From assembly GCF_013368755.1 (NCBI RefSeq), contig NC_049565.1, forward strand, positions 3,038,001 through 3,102,000: a DNA stretch of 64,000 bases, read 5' to 3'. Shown here one piece after another: positions 45,732-58,004 of this stretch. The position numbers and the translations under genes are program-made. The notes beneath the pieces are model-generated. The model was not told the origin of the DNA. It ran no database searches and saw only the letters and a program-made list of their open reading frames with translations. The first letter of the stretch is position 1. Every line of letters begins with the position of its first letter. Origin of the DNA: Talaromyces rugulosus (taxonomy: Eukaryota; Ascomycota; Eurotiomycetes; Eurotiales; Trichocomaceae).

Positions 45732-46715
45732 CTATTGTAGATTCACAAACAAGCCGCCATCGACCAGAATCTGGGCACCAGTCTAGTATAGATCAGCATA
45801 TACCCTAAAAGAAAAGGAAAGGAAAGAAGGAAAGAAAACTGACCACATAACCACTAAGCTGGTCCGACGCCAAAAACACCGCCGGCCCAGCCAAATCCTT
45901 GGGAGCCCCGAGTCTTCCCAGCGGAATCCTCCCTTCCATATACGCCCGCTTCTTCTCGTCACTCATATCAGCATCATTCAGCTGCGTCCGGATAGTACCC
46001 GGTAAAAGAGCGTTGCATCTGATATTGTATTTCCCTAGCGCCACTGCGGTCGACTGGATCAATGACAAAACACCGGCCTTGGTCGGGCAGTAGTGACATT
46101 GTTGCCCACCGCCTACGAGCGCAGAGATTGAGCTAATTCCGATAATCGAACCGCCGGAAGGGGATTGGTGAAGAGCCATTTGGCGGCCAGCTGCCTGGGT
46201 CGCGTAGAACGCGCCGCAAAGGTTGATGTTGACGGTTTGGTTGAGGAGGGATGGTTCGATGCTGGGCAGATCTATATCAGCCAGCGCCCTTATAATAAAC
46301 GGAAACAAAGAAAAGACTCACTCGAGAAACTCGGCAAATTGACAAACCCCAGCATTGCTCACGAAAATATCTAGTCGACCAAAGGTCTCGACGATCTTTG
46401 CGACGAAATTTGCCCCCGTCTCGGGCTTGGAGATGTCGCCCGCGACTGTGATGAATCGTTTCCCTTCTTCTCCTGAGAGGACCTCAGTGGCATCTTTATG
46501 GAAAGCTTCGACGAGGGCGTCGTCATTGGCGCCGCCGAGGTGGTTGATGGCGACTTTTGCGCCGTGGCGGAGATATTCAAGAGCGATTGCCTGTATATTT
46601 TCAGATAAATTGGTTTCTTTAGTTTCGGAGAAATGTGTGTATATACTCTCCCGATTCCCGTCAATCCACCTGTAATTCCGCATATTTTGCCAACTAATAA
46701 CTGAGGCGTTGCCAT
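45732..46715 (-). CDS. lraA: Short-chain dehydrogenase, probable L-rhamnose 1-dehydrogenase
   Basis: Four exons are inferred on the minus strand (46715-46647, 46590-46322, 46288-45844, 45782-45732), giving 277 residues. The Rossmann motif TGGLTGIGR is split from AIALEYLRHGAKVAINHLGG. Other motifs are DIFVSNAGVCQFAEF (NAG) and SSISALVGGGQQCHYCPTKAG with the Ser and Tyr-x3-Lys catalytic residues. The end TGAQILVDGGLFVNLQ is typical of the fungal L-rhamnose dehydrogenase group. The enzyme would oxidise L-rhamnose to the lactone. Proximity to a rhamnonate dehydratase supports this role. The exon 2/3 junction is odd: only a 33-nt intron ending in AAG keeps the frame, while the conventional 50-nt intron ending in TAG shifts it. 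A small indel or unusual splicing is possible. Confidence 0.82.
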
Positions 46716-46820
46716 TTTCTAGTTTCTGGTTTGATTTATTCAACTCTCCGTAGGTTCGATCAACAACGAACGGTTAGCGACGGCGACAAGACGTGGAAAA
46801 TGCCGATCGACAACAACAAC

Positions 46821-46856
<36 letters not shown>

Positions 46857-47367
46857 ATCCAAAGCAAGAATATCGTCGTATTTACTTTCCCTTCACGCGC
46901 TTCCTTCTTGTTTAATATTATTGTTTCATTTGTCTCTATGCAACATAATACCCAACACCCCACACTCACATTGAGGTTGCTTTGCGGCTCGGTGATCGGT
47001 ACAGGGTAGCCCGAGGTGTGGAGATGAGGGGAGGGAGGGGGATGAGGGGGGTTGATTATTATTGATGGATTATTATTTCCGGGGACAGGGATTTTCTCTT
47101 ATCCGGCTAGTATTTGTTACTTACCGTGCGGGGTGCCGAGTTTTGTCTCAATTTGACGCTTGAATTATTTTGTCTGTTTGTTGTCTTTACAGAGAAGGGG
47201 AAATGTCTTGAAACTATGAGACTGGAAGTCAACTGTTAGATAGGACTGCATTCTTCATATATCATCACACACAGAAAGGGATGCACATGTACATGTGGTT
47301 GCTAGAAAATAAAGACAAACGAAATGGACTCGCTATATAATCCACTGCATAGTCTATAACAAAATAT
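46716..47367. other. Intergenic with CAA and GAT microsatellites
   Basis: A (CAA)4 followed by about eleven GAT units spans 46809-46854, about 100 bp upstream of the SDR start. The rest is promoter of the SDR and the 3' flank of the dehydratase gene. No further gene was seen. Confidence 0.6.
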
Positions 47368-48834
47368 CTAAATGTGACCATTCGATGCCTCCTCTGGTTT
47401 CGGCTCTTCGGAAACGGGCGCAGGAACAGACTCAGGGACTGGCTCAGGGACTGACTCGGGCTCTGGGGCCCTCAAACTCCTCGCAGGCGCAGGTGTGAGA
47501 ATTGACGCAGCGGGGATCAAAGGTGCTGCCGGATTGAGCTCAAGGCCAAATCCGGGCTTGTCCAACTGGGTCAAATCCAGATAGCCCTTGACAGGGATAG
47601 GCTCGTTCACGAACAGGTTGCCAAACACTGGCAGCACACTCTTGCCGTCCGGAGAGTTGGCGAGATACTCTTGGAATGGTGTGTTGGGTTGGGACACCAC
47701 AAAGTGATACGAATAAGGACCCGAGGCGTGAGGCACGACTGGGATGTCGTAAGCTGCAGCGAGGGCAGAGACTCTGAGAAGCTCCGTAAGACCACCAAGC
47801 CACATCACATCGGGCTGGATAATGTCAAGGTTGCGTCCCTCGACTAGTTTGCGGAATCCGTATCTCGAGTACTCGTGCTCACCGGTGGTGAATTTGACAG
47901 TCGGGTGGGCCTTCTTAAGCAAGGCGTGACCGTCATAGTCATCCGGAGTCAAGCATTCTTCCCACCAGTCGATGTTGAGTCCCTCGGCCTCGGCTCGCTT
48001 GACGAGCTCGATCGTGTAGGGCACGTTCAACGACATGTAACAGTCGACACGGAGTGGGAAGTCAGGACCGACACTGTCGCGGTGCTTACGGAGGTATTCA
48101 ATGTTCCGCCTCAATCCACTTGGCCCCTCATCCGGCCCGTATGGGAGCGCAACCTTGGCACCGATGAAACCAGCTTCCTTCGCTATCGCTGGCTCAGGTC
48201 CGGTGCAGTAAAAGTCCAGCCGCTTACGCGTGGCTCCGCCAATCAGCTTGTAAACGGGCTCGTTTCGTAGCTTGCCGACGAGATCCCAAAGAGCCAAATC
48301 GATAACGGAGATGACAGCGATAGGAAGACCTTTGCGACCGTAGAACATTGATCCGCGGTACATCTTCTCAAACATGTCGTTGATATCTCGGGGGTCTATT
48401 AAAAACACTGTTATCAGCCGTCTTCGCGCTAGATTATTTTTTTGGAGGTGTGATTAGTACCGTTGCCCAACAAGAATCGTTCAAAATGCTGATGAACCAG
48501 CCAGCAGGCCGGGGGGCCTCCAAAACCCGTGGCGAATCCCTTGCTCCCATCACTTGTCTCAATCTCGACACAGAAGGAGCCCAATACATTGATTCCCCAG
48601 CTGGTTCTTGACGCGCGGTATTGTTCCCATTTAGCCATTGGAGTAGAAATGGAGCTGTCCACCAACCAATGCCCACCTTTTACCTGTGATTCGTTTTAGC
48701 GACGGCTCCATGTCTCCTTGGGGAACTTATGATGCTGTCTTCCTTACATTGTGATAGTCACCCCCAGACCCCACACCGTCGATGAGGAAAGTGCGCACAT
48801 GTTTGATCGTGGGAAAAGCGGGGTTAGAAGCCAT
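47368..48834 (-). CDS. lraC: L-rhamnonate dehydratase (enolase superfamily)
   Basis: Three exons on the minus strand (48834-48748, 48683-48461, 48395-47368) give 445 residues. The enzyme dehydrates L-rhamnonate to 2-keto-3-deoxy-L-rhamnonate. The protein begins with HVRTFLIDGVGSGGDYHN and VKGGHWLVDSSISTPMAKWE. It then shows FGGPPACWLVHQHFERFL, FYGRKGLPIAVISVIDLALW, GATRKRLDFYCTGPEP, metal-binding and catalytic motifs DCYMSLN, WWEECLTPDDYDGH and TTGEHEYSRYGFR, then DIIQPDVMWLGG and PHASGPYSYHF. These match bacterial RhmD and fungal rhamnonate dehydratases closely. After the core comes a Pro/Glu/Val-rich tail of about 50 residues not usual for the bacterial enzyme. The gene is divergent from a Zn2Cys6 regulator. 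Confidence 0.94.
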
Positions 48835-49559
48835 TTTGCTGGATGCGCCTCGTCGATGGAAAACTTGTAGGAGAAAAAGCAGAGCGACGAGAAGACCGGT
48901 ATTTAAAAAGCACAAATTATCCGACCGGAAAAATTAGAAGATCGGAAACAAGCCCGACATGCAGGTTGCAGTTTTTGGTTTTGCACATGTTCTCATCCAT
49001 CGCCTTGAAGCCGGCCTCGGGAGAATCTGTCCCGAGCGCAGCCTCCACCGTCACACTCCGGAGGTCGTCCGTGTGCTGGAGTGTGGGTGTGGCGATCGCA
49101 CAGTCGATTTTTGGCGACACGACATAATAAGCGAGTGGCCCCAGCTTGGGACTGAAGCGTGTCACCAGGGACAACAGCGTCGGTGATACGTCGTTAGCAC
49201 TAACTTCCAAGTCAACTGCCGTGTAAATCACCAGGATGCGCTAGTCCCAGAGCGGCCTAGCCCCGAGCCCCCAAAGAATCTGGGGAAGGGGCGACTGGCA
49301 GGCCCTTGATTGGGCCAAACCGGTGGGGTCTGCTTGCAACCTCGCGCTTTTCTCACCACAAGGCAGCCAGCTCTGCGACAGAACTTGACTGCTGCAAAGG
49401 GCAACTCCTCTTGCTGCCTCCATGTGGCCTTTTCATCTTCCTGTGACGATTGCGCCAGCGGCAGTACTTTTCCTCGAATACCGTTGATGCCAGTACTCTC
49501 GAGGCCGTCCTGATCGGCCAAACCCGGCAATCTCGCTGTCCACTATCCCGATCTCCGGG
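48835..49559. promoter_or_regulatory. Divergent promoter of rhamnonate dehydratase and regulator genes
   Basis: The 725-bp interval separates divergent genes and holds no convincing coding frame. A short repeat ACCGG/CCGACCGG near 48895-48930 lies close to the dehydratase start. Any regulator binding site is speculative. Confidence 0.4.
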
Positions 49560-52388
49560 ATGGCTACCACCAACAAGTATTCTCCGCTGCATATGCAGGA
49601 CTTTGAGCAGATGCAAAGCGCAGACGGAGATTCTTCAGCTGCGGAATCCGGCAGCGAACACCTAGGTGACCACAATGGCTCTCAAGCGTCTCGCGGGTCC
49701 AAAAGGAAGCGCCCGCTGATGGTGTCGTAAGTCTTCATTCCTCCTGCTGCCACGCATCTTAGTCCTTTCGCTTCTTCGCTTAAACCATCAATTGTCGCAT
49801 AATATATTTTCATTTATATGTCTTTGTCTTGGTTATGTCTCCTTTGTGATTTCATGTGCTGTTTCATCCCTCGTACAGAGCTCTTCTAAGATCAGCGCGT
49901 TGCATTTCCTATGACTCGATCCACCTCTGACATACCCAGATGTGAACTATGCAAACAGAGAAAGGTAAAATGCGGTATGATTTCTTGAATGCCACCTGCC
50001 AATCGCCTCGCGACTAATCGTTTCCTAGATCGAGCTCAGCCAAGCTGCGGCTGGTGTTCTCGTAACGGCCAAGTCTGTGAATATAAAGAAAGGAAGAAAC
50101 CTGGCCTGAGAGCGGGCTATGGCAAAGAGCTGGAACAACGACTTGGTGGGTCCCCTTTATCTACATTTTCTTTTATGGAAACACCGAGGTTAACAACCAA
50201 TAGACAGACTAGAGGAGATTGTTCAGACCCAAGCGCGCTTGATTGAAACTCATGTTATTCAACCTAATCAACAACCGGCAGGCTCTCACAAAGCACAAGG
50301 AGGGGGTGTTCTATCGTATGGCTCACCATCAGACCGTTCCAATGCAACCGGACCGAGTCCTCATACAAGCTCGTACAGGGGAGAGTTTTCCGCCTTGCCT
50401 ACGTCACAACGAGCTCTTGAATCGACGGCAAACCAGCATGATTTGCCTATGAGAAGCCCCTCAAATACATCAGTCAAGCTTGCCAACCAATCGCGACTCG
50501 CTAATGGGTTGACACATACGACGCCTCATTCTCAGGTCCCTGATGGGGGCAGTGGAGACTATTCTCACAACGATTCTTCATTAAATGTCCCAGTCAGCCT
50601 TTTCAATAATCAAGATCAGTCCCTTGCCCATCCGGAACTTGCTCTGCCTCCTTACGATTTATTATACGCACTGGTCGATCTATATTTTGAACATATTAAC
50701 AGCTGGTGCCCAATCCTACACCGAAGATCGACTCTAGATACTTTATTCGGACCGTCTCCATTAGAAGAAGCAGATCGGGTTGTTCTTCACGCGATTGTCG
50801 CTACAACTTTGCGCTTTTCCTCCGATCCACGACTAAATGACGTGAGTCGTAAGCGGTATCACGATTCGTCAAAACAAAAAGTGTTATTATACGGCCTAGA
50901 AAACTCATCTGTCAAATCTATCCAAGCGCTTGTCATTCTAGCGCTCGACTTTGTTGGGTCATCGAACGGTCCCCCAGGAGGGAAACTTCTAGCATTGATT
51001 TCTCGTTCCGTGGTCCAACTAGGACTGGCAGCAGAGACTGGGTCCTCACTTGTCTCTTCGGTGTATCCCTCCATATATACTTTAAGGGCAAACGTCCTTT
51101 CTGACCCGGAAACCTGGATTGAAGACGAAAGCCGAAGACGTCTTTTCTGGATGGTTTACTTATTAGACCGATATTCGACTATCGCTACTGCGTTTGACTT
51201 TGCCTTGGATGAAAAAGACATCGATCGAAAGCTGCCTTGTCGGGACGAATTCTTCATAAGAAACCAACCGGTTGATACCCGATGGTTTCGTGCAACCGTT
51301 GACAGAGGAGATTACGTCAAACATGGCGAAAACGTTGGATCTTTTGGGTTCTACATTGAAATACTGGGCGTACTGTCTCGTATACACCAGTTCCTGAAAC
51401 GACCTATAGATATTGGAGCCCTTTCTGATGTCGAAGAATGGCAAGCAACATACCGAAAGTTGGACAACGAACTCTCGGCATGGGAATACAGCCTACCCAC
51501 GGAATATGCTCACGAGAACTCGGGTAACTCAAAAACAAAGAAGGTCCAGTGTGACTGGGTAATGCTGCATATAACATACCAAACGTAAGTCTGCCAATGT
51601 ACACACTCCGGCAGCCCCGCTTAACAATTATATCTAGGACCGTGATCCGTCTGCATTCGTCTGCTGCATACCCCACGACGCGATCCCCAATTTTCACACC
51701 ATCGTACAGTGCTAGTCAGCGTTGCTTGGTGGCCGTGGATAACGTCGTATCACTTACTCGATTTGCTGTGGAGAATTCTATGGTTGAAAAGCTAGGCCCC
51801 GCATTTGCATTTTCTCTCTGGGTTTCTGCCCGGTTATTACTCGTGCATGGGTCCACCATTGCGCGCACTCTGAGCCCAGACATCTACTTATTTGTTGACA
51901 CACTGGCACAAATGGGAAGATACTGGAAAGTCGCGGAGCGCTACAGCACGATTCTGAAACGTGTTCTCGACGAATACATTGAGCACGAACAAACTGGGGG
52001 AGCGGAGGCAGACCGTGCCACCCCATCGACAGTCAAAATCCTGGCTGACATGAGACGCTGCGCATTTGATCTGGATTTCTTGATATCTCGCCAGCCCCAA
52101 CACGACTCATCCAGAACTAGGAACAAGCACAATGGACAGGCGCCAGTTACTCCTACTGGCAGGAACCTAACAAGTAATGATTTCGAATATCTCGATGTCT
52201 TCGGGTTTTTCAACGTGCCCCGTGTACCCAACATGCCGACACCACTACAAACTTTGGGTATTAACGAAATTAGCAATCCTATGTCAATACATGGTCTCAC
52301 ATCGGCAGCGAGTAATAACGAGTTTAATATCACCAACTATTTAATCCCCACGCCAGAAACTGATTGGCTGTTTCAACCGACTGCATGA
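49560..52388 (+). CDS. Zn2Cys6 transcription factor, possible L-rhamnose regulator
   Basis: Five exons (49560-49726, 49940-49974, 50029-50145, 50204-51584, 51638-52388) give 816 residues. After a polar N terminus and basic SKRKRPLMVS, the zinc cluster reads CELCKQRKVKC with CGWCSRNGQVC following. It is cut by two introns, one of them making a 35-nt exon. A linker and short coiled coil follow (KELEQRLDRLEEIVQTQARL). The Fungal_trans regulatory domain is visible (YALVDLYFEHINSWCPILHR, RRLFWMVYLLDRYSTIATAF, then LHSSAAYPTTRSP). The C terminus is Asn/Pro-rich. The position next to rhamnonate dehydratase suggests a RhaR-type activator of L-rhamnose use, but this is inference from context. Intron 1 (213 nt) is unusually long for the window. 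Confidence 0.88.
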
Positions 52389-52821
52389 TTTTCTTTCTCT
52401 CATGTATCATGAGTTTTTTCCCCTTTTTCTTTATTTTCTCTATTGATTACCATCGTTTGGGTTAGTAGAAACGAGTTAGTAGTACATAATTTTGAAGGAT
52501 TTTACATATATATGCACACATGTATATACGACGCGTCAGTGGAGGAACCAATTCATTCCAATTATTCAATATTCACAAGTATTTCAGTTCGTCAGATATT
52601 CATAGTGGAACTTTGATAAGTACAGATACATCATAATCATTTCCAAATGAGGGCCTAACACTCGAGTCCATAACTAACTCCAAAAAGAAAAGAAAGTAAA
52701 AAGCTTGCGACACGAAGAAAAAAAAACCCCCATATCCAGTTTGTACGAAGTAGAAAGTATATTTATGTATCCAACCAAACAAAAAAGGGGAACTTGAAAA
52801 AAAAGGAAAGAAAGAATGGCA
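52389..52821. other. Convergent intergenic region
   Basis: This is the 3' flank of the regulator and kinase genes. It is AT-rich with purine tracts at 52680-52735 and 52780-52815. No gene was seen. Confidence 0.45.
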
Positions 52822-55019
52822 TCATCGATCAACAGTCCCCTCAGGTTCGGCAGTTTCTACCTCACAGAATCTCATCAGTGCATCTAGGAATGCTTCGGTA
52901 AAGGACGATTGCCCCATTGCCATATCGACTGGAGCATCCTGATCCCATTTATCTATCTCGTTGAAAATACTTGCGGTTTTGATGGCGAGCTTCTTTATCC
53001 TTTCGTGGGCATACTGGTAGCGCTGTCTGGACTCGGTGGGCATCCTCCCTGGTTCCTGCAAGATGGTGTTGAGGCCTCTTGCCCGGCAGTGAAGTGCGTG
53101 TTCAAGAGCTGGGATGATAACGTACTTCCCCAAGGCATTTGCATCCGATGGCGAAGCTGGTGAATTGGACGCTGGTGATTTTGAGTCAATATTTTCAGCC
53201 TCCTTTGTCCTTTGGTTGTGCGAAGATGGTTGCGGGGTCGACAGTGATTGCGGTTGAAAAGGAGGAAGAGATTTTTGCTCTGTCAGTTTGGACGTTTCTG
53301 TCATTTTTGAATTGGAAACAACACTAGGAGTATGACGGCTTTCGTTGTGCATTCGAATCGATGCTTTGCTAGGCACCGGTTTGCGTATCACGCTGTCTGG
53401 CGTAGGCCGCTGGGTTTGACTCTGTGGATGAAAAGGTGTGGCGACACTGGGTGTTTCTCCGAGTTGAAGAAATGTCAAGTCAGAAGATAAAGATTGTTGA
53501 AGGGCTTTGTCGTAATCCTTTGTTGCGGGGCTCTCGTTCTTTCTGGCGGGCGGCAGCTGTGGTTGGCTTAGTTGGGACGACGGCGTCCTAGGGACCGCAT
53601 ACGTCGATGGTTTCTGTGGTGATTGGGGAAGTGGGACCTTGGTTGGCGATGGCATGGGGGACGGCATTGAAAATTTCTGCTTTTGAGGAGATTGGGGCGC
53701 CGAGTCGACGCGCAATGTCTCCTTCGACTGCTTGTTCTCAAGATCAATGCTGCTATCGGCCCCGCTATTATGGGCAGTGTCTGATGGCCAGTGATCAGGA
53801 GTCTGGTTCCTTGCGTTTGCCGCCGCACCACTCAAGGCTTGAAGACCTGCACCACGGCCTCCAGCTGGCCGCACAGTGCCGAAATCCCAGAGGTCTTCAT
53901 CTTCCGGCGAAGGTTTCAATGATTGTGGAGCTGGTTCGGAGGGGTATTCTTCATCATAGTCTGGAGTACCACGCCCATGGATTGCTTGCCACCGCTCATG
54001 TCGTTCAATCAGCTCTGTTAAATATGTCGTTCGCTTTGCCTTTTTCAGGAACGGATGTCTTAGGAGTTCTTTTGCCGTTGGTCGTTCTCTTGGGTCTCGA
54101 CGGAGACACAAAGAAATAAATTCCTTGAAAGCCTTGCTAAAATTCCCCTGTAACATCGGAGGATTGTTCTTGGGAATAAGAAACAAGACTTTCATCGGGT
54201 GAATATCAGAATAGGGGGGCTGTCCAGTGGCCAGCTCAATCGCGGTGATTCCGAGTGACCAGATATCTGCTTTGTAGTCATAGCCTGACTGCTTGATAAC
54301 TTCCGGGGCCATCCAGAATGGAGTTCCAACGAATGTATTCTTCTTGGTCATGGTTGCACTTAGTTGGCCGGAGACACCGAAATCGGCCAATTTCACCTGA
54401 CCATTTCCGCTAAGCAAGATATTGGCGGCTAAACACATGTTAAAATTAGATTCAAGAGTTGACACGACTGTTGCAGCGAATGTCATACCTTTTATATCGC
54501 GATGTAATTTCTGGTCGCTATGAAGGTAGTCCAGCCCAAGCAGCAGCTCCTTGACAATTATCATAATGTAGTCTTCGGTGATGAGTCCTGGACGCAGCAA
54601 ATCGAGACAGCTCCCCCCAGCACAATATTCCATTACTATCCAGAGATCGGACCCCTTGAGGTATGAGCCGAAGTATTTGGTCACGTAGGGGGAATTCATG
54701 GTGGACATGATGGATATCTCGGTGATGATGTCCTCGACTTCATCTTCGGCATTTTCAACATCTATTATTTTGATTGCGACCGACTGACCCGTGCGTTTGT
54801 CGACACTATACCGAAAGACTTGTTAGACATAATGCGGTTGACAACAGGATAACGATGGTCAACTTACCCTTTGTACACTTTTCCAAAGCTTCCACCGCCT
54901 AGAATAAATGAAACACGTTGTTAGGGCAAATAATGAATGTATTCCACTGCGTTAAAGGGTGGCATACCCAGGCAGTTTTGCTTGGTATAAAGCGTCTCAG
55001 GATCCGCCACGACCTGCAT
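52822..55019 (-). CDS. Ste20/GCK-family protein kinase (Sid1/SepL-like)
   Basis: Four exons on the minus strand (55019-54968, 54898-54868, 54805-54489, 54428-52822) give 668 residues. The N-terminal kinase domain has the Gly loop GGGSFGKVYKG across intron 2, VAIKIIDVENAEDEVEDI with the catalytic Lys, HRDIKAANILLS across intron 3, DFGVSGQLSATMTKKNTFVG, and GTPFWMAPEVIKQSGYDYKA. These are hallmarks of the MST/GCK group of Ste20 kinases. After about residue 280 comes a long Pro/Ser/Gln-rich region and a helical C terminus (YVIIPALEHALHCRARGLNT). Kinases of this layout include Sid1 of S. pombe and SepL of Aspergillus in septation signalling; which orthologue this is cannot be decided by eye. The second exon is only 31 nt. 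Confidence 0.9.
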
Positions 55020-56015
55020 TGTCAATTGTGCTCGGAGACCGTGGCTCGATTGCCTTTTGGTGGGTTGTAATCGGATTTTATAGAGAAGGTAAGAAACGAA
55101 ACAGTAGTATAGTCAATTTCGAGCTGTGTAGCTTGTCTTCGATTATGCACCTGGGTTTCACTATTAAAATAAGCGCTCCTTGCAGTCAAGGGGCGCCAGC
55201 AAGGAGTTGCGCTGTACCCACGTTGGACCTGGGCGGTCTTTGGAGGTACCAAGCACGGCGATAAGCACAGTAGTTCCCCAGAAAACGCGAGGAGAGTCGT
55301 TCAGATTCAGGGATAGTGACAAAGTCCAGACGCTGTCATCCACTAGCCCTTCCCCGCTCGGTAACTATTTGTTCTTAAACGGAAGGAAGACCAACGGCGG
55401 TCGAGTTAAACGTCGGGAGTAATGGAGGATGCGGAAGAGCTCTCGGTGGAAGGGCAATGCCAGGGATCGGAATGGGACTGAGGACGGGCGAACTTCAGTA
55501 CACTGCCTTTGCGAGTGTTTGTTTATGCAGCTGTTGTTTGGATTAGATCGTCAGCTGCTGCCAGAACGGGCCCAAGTGGCGCACCATGTATGCGCCCCCG
55601 GTATCTAATCGGTGTTGCTTACCTGCAGCAAGAGTTGATAGGGAACACGAATTGGCAAATTCGCAAGGCGTCCCCATGGGAGTCGATGGGCGTTATATAC
55701 AACTGGATCCTCGTCCAGCTAGCCCCGAATAGAGAGAAATCATGGAGCAAAAATAGCAGGTAAACAATCGAAGGAGGTGGTGATTGGGCGGATTGGCGGG
55801 GTGCGCAAAACAGGCAGGCGGTGAGCCCCGTGATTGGCGGAGCCCGGCGCCAACTGTCCCAGGCACCTGCGGCCGCTCATTGGCTCGTTCTGGTAATGGG
55901 TGCCTGATTCCTTAGGCGCCAAGATATCACGTGGTGCGCCACGCTCTCAGAGCTATTCCTATTTAGGATTAGCTCTGACTATCTTACTCAGCGCATTCTA
56001 ATTGGACCGTTGTTC
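55020..56015. other. Divergent intergenic region, kinase and Zn2Cys6 genes
   Basis: No gene was supported in nearly 1 kb. CCAAT boxes in both orientations are clustered at about 55780-55885 (several ATTGG), upstream of the Zn2Cys6 gene. The part near 55010-55100 should hold the kinase promoter. Confidence 0.4.
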
Positions 56016-57921
56016 ATGGCTACATCGTCTTCTGAATTGCTTCTATATCAACTTGCATCAATTGACATTATGACCCGAAACACCTCTGGGAAGGCATGCG
56101 ATGCTTGTCGTCGTCGAAAGCTAAAGGTAAATGCTCGTGGACCTCCATTCTTGTACTTGGCTAAGGAGCCAAACCGCCTCAGTGTTCAAGAACGTTATAC
56201 GAAAGATCACCTCCTGAGAAATGTACACGTTGCATTCAGACGGACTTGCCCTGCACGTTCGATGACGAGCAGCTGAAAAGAGGGCCAAAGACGGGAAAGT
56301 GAGTTACATTTTTCTGGTATATGAGTCCAGAGGCTTATCCTCTAGGCGACTACGAGCTTTACGATCAGCTCAGAAGTCATCGAGCAGGGACTCCATGTCC
56401 GAAGCAGAATGGCCCTATAGAAGCTCAAATGAGGCGACTCCGATAATATTGCCGTCTAATGACGAGGAATACTTGTCGTTAGTTCCTAACACGGCAACGT
56501 ATACATTGGATGCTCAAGCAGAAATACCAATGACATCCAGCTATATGAACAACGAACATCGCGTTCCTGCCCAGCAGGACACCGTAGCCAACCTTTTTTC
56601 AGGAACTGGCTTCGACTTATTGGAAGCAGATACTCTATTAACTCGTGGATTCACATATGGTCAAGAGTCACAACAACTGTGGCTCGGACCTGAAAATAGC
56701 TTCCCATTATCAAAACCGAAGCTTGTTTCGGAGATTTCGCTTTTCTTTCGTCAGGGCTATGTGGTCTACCCGGTTCTTCATTATGCAACTATAATGAGTG
56801 AAATCAATCAAGGAAAGCACCTCTGCCATCCGGAGTTCCGCAGCGTCGTTCTATCTATAGCTATGTTCAATGAAGCATGCAAAGTACGCCTGTCCCCACA
56901 GCACGACCAGAGTGCAATAAAGTCCCTTGCTCGGATGGTTGAGAACCTGAGGACTGATTCAGACCATTACCACTTTGCCAATAATCCGTCGTTAGATGCT
57001 GTGGTAGTCTCGCTATTTCTCTTCATTGCTTATAACGTGATGGATAAGCATAGCCGAGCATTCTGCTGCCTTACAGAAGCAATTGGACTTTTTGATCTGC
57101 TCGGAGAATTTTCTGACTCGATCAATGTCGTCCGTCAGAAGCGTCTACGTTACGTGCTCTACATCACAGAATCGGCAACGGTTTCAATATATGGTTCACA
57201 GAGGAAGAGAATGATCTCGGACTGTCCGTCGATTCCTCCATATTTGGGCAGTTTGTTATCCTGGCATGGTCAAGAAACGGAAGGACAAGATAGTATAGGA
57301 GGTGGTATCTCTGATGCTGATATGGCCAATATTGACAAGCACACTGTTGATTTGCTGATTCGCATGACACGGCTTCATCTTGCTACCACAGTTAGCGATG
57401 TTGCAAAAATCACGGTTGATGACAAGCTAATGACCTCGATGTCGAGTCCCCAAGAATACAACACTAGCCCTCAGAATTCATACTGCGAGACACAGATAGC
57501 TGATGTAGCTATAACTCGCCAGTGGAAACTCGCCGGACTATGGTGGGATGATATCTCACGCCAGCCAACTCTGAAGTTGTCAGATGTACTTGTCAGTAAT
57601 ACGATCGACATGCTTGCCACGACAGCTTTAACCTGGGGGAGGACCCTAAAGCCTGGGCATCTGAGGATTGTAGGGCTCGGAAAAGTGGTACAACTAGCGG
57701 ATTCAATATGTAACATCTCATCGAAGCTGGGGAGCGTGAGCACCTGTACAGCTACGATTCGCCATCTTATCCAGACAGTGGCAGAAACAGATTACGACAG
57801 ATATTTTGCGCCTCAATTAAGTATCACGGAGATTCGTATCGGGGATATCCCGCGCTCACTTATTTTTGATGATGACTCTCCACACTATGATAACGACAAC
57901 GAAGAGGTTATGATCCAGTAA
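56016..57921 (+). CDS. Zn2Cys6 transcription factor
   Basis: Three exons (56016-56126, 56183-56298, 56346-57921) give about 600 residues. The zinc cluster is split by intron 1: CDACRRRKLK in exon 1 and CSRTLYERSPPEKCTRCIQ with TDLPC in exon 2. A basic linker (LKRGPKTGKRLRALRSAQ) crosses intron 2. The remainder resembles the fungal regulatory middle region (YPVLHYATIMSEI, LDAVVVSLFLFIAYNVMD, HSRAFCCLTEAIGLFDLL) and ends in an acidic tail (FDDDSPHYDNDNEE). The start could instead be the ATG at 56070, which would remove 18 residues. The gene is next to an alpha/beta hydrolase and a lipase and may regulate them; that is inference. Confidence 0.85.
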
Positions 57922-58004
57922 CGACTTGAGATAGATTTATTATCGGGATCAATACATTACACATACAAAAAATTCCCAGGTCAATCTGGATTAATTGGAA
58001 CGAT

